NCBI GenBank assembly: GCA_017853785.1
Contig: JAFMIX010000116.1
Coordinates: 1-6,981 of the forward strand
DNA from: Verrucomicrobiales bacterium
GTDB lineage: Bacteria; Verrucomicrobiota; Verrucomicrobiia; Limisphaerales; JAFMIX01
Length of the DNA stretch: 6,981 nt
Direction: 5' to 3'
Below, in pieces: positions 6,726-6,981 of this stretch. The translations under genes and the position numbers were made by a program. The notes below the pieces were generated by a model. The model saw only the letters and a list, made by a program, of their open reading frames with translations, had not been told where the DNA came from and ran no database searches. Every line of letters starts with the position of its first letter. Position 1 is the stretch's first letter.

Positions 6726-6981
6726 CTAAACTGCGCCACCGCGAGGCGGCGGCAGCAGCGGCGCGGCAGTCAGGAATTCGGGAAGTTCAACGAGGTCGGC
6801 GAGCCAAGTGAAGTTGGTTGGCGCGGCGAAGATGAATTGCGCGGCATCGTTCACATACTCGAACTTCTGGAGCGGGGCGGTGAACTCGGTTTTCTTTTCG
6901 GATTGCTTACCGGCGGTGATTTTATGGCACAGTTCGCAGGGATGCTCGCCGTCAAAGGTCTTGCTCATCGCCTCGCTCAAG
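6726..6981 (-). CDS. Small protein with HPCxxC motif (C-terminal part, cut by right edge)
   Basis: The last 84 codons of a gene are visible, ending in TAG at 6728-6726. The frame is open to the right edge and its true start lies outside. Readable sequence includes LSEAMSKTFDGEHPCELCHKI, giving a Cys-x2-Cys pair flanked by His on both sides. A charged stretch QSEKKTEF follows, then an Ala/Phe-rich part and a Pro/Gly tail (PLLPPPRGG). The Cys and His arrangement could hold a metal ion or form a disulfide. I recall similar TFDGxHPCxLC proteins as small uncharacterised ones in Verrucomicrobiota, but cannot name a family. Together with the His/Met-rich secreted protein downstream it may belong to a metal-handling set. 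A 110-base gap with two hairpins separates the two genes, so co-transcription is unproven. Confidence 0.7.
   Translation of the reverse strand, partial: LSEAMSKTFDGEHPCELCHKITAGKQSEKKTEFTAPLQKFEYVNDAAQFIFAAPTNFTWLADLVELPEFLTAAPLLPPPRGGAV

Overview
The window is GC-rich and looks like a chromosomal stretch from a member of the Verrucomicrobiota. This assignment is an inference from several protein traits. A pseudopilin carries the 'H-x9-DG' signature. A secreted protein ends in the W...FFR module common in this phylum. A thioredoxin-fold protein carries the N-terminal module (tYtNVtV...H..G.a.vkl.eLP.elq.rF.YD) often seen there. Two genes are Gfo/Idh/MocA-type, and most starts lack a clear Shine-Dalgarno sequence. 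No RNA gene, CRISPR array or complete insertion sequence was seen.

Left part (1-2340), minus strand: ppk1 (polyphosphate kinase) runs into the start of a SixA-type phosphohistidine phosphatase through an ATGA overlap. The sixA gene is cut by the window edge. Just upstream of ppk1, three direct GTAAC repeats spaced 10-11 bp sit in front of a TACAAT hexamer. This has the layout of a PhoB-type operator, so the pair is plausibly phosphate-starvation controlled.

Middle (2341-4135), minus strand: an intact Gfo/Idh/MocA oxidoreductase is followed, with a TGATG overlap, by the first ~61 codons of a second Gfo/Idh/MocA gene. That second gene breaks off at about 2880 and continues directly into the C-terminal half of an AbiEii-type toxin nucleotidyltransferase. 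The AbiEii fragment is also interrupted by an in-frame TGA where the family normally has Trp. The result is a deletion scar joining two broken genes, one of them a defence or toxin-antitoxin remnant.

Divergent from that operon (4276-5064, plus strand) is an exported TlpA/thioredoxin-like protein whose first active-site Cys is Ser.

Right part (5102-6981), minus strand: a small protein with an HPCxxC motif (cut by the right edge) precedes a secreted His/Met-rich protein. That gene overlaps a pseudopilin gene by ATGA. A perfect 10-bp hairpin lies in the pseudopilin leader-coding region. The Cys, His and Met clusters suggest a metal-related exported set, but this is a hypothesis only.
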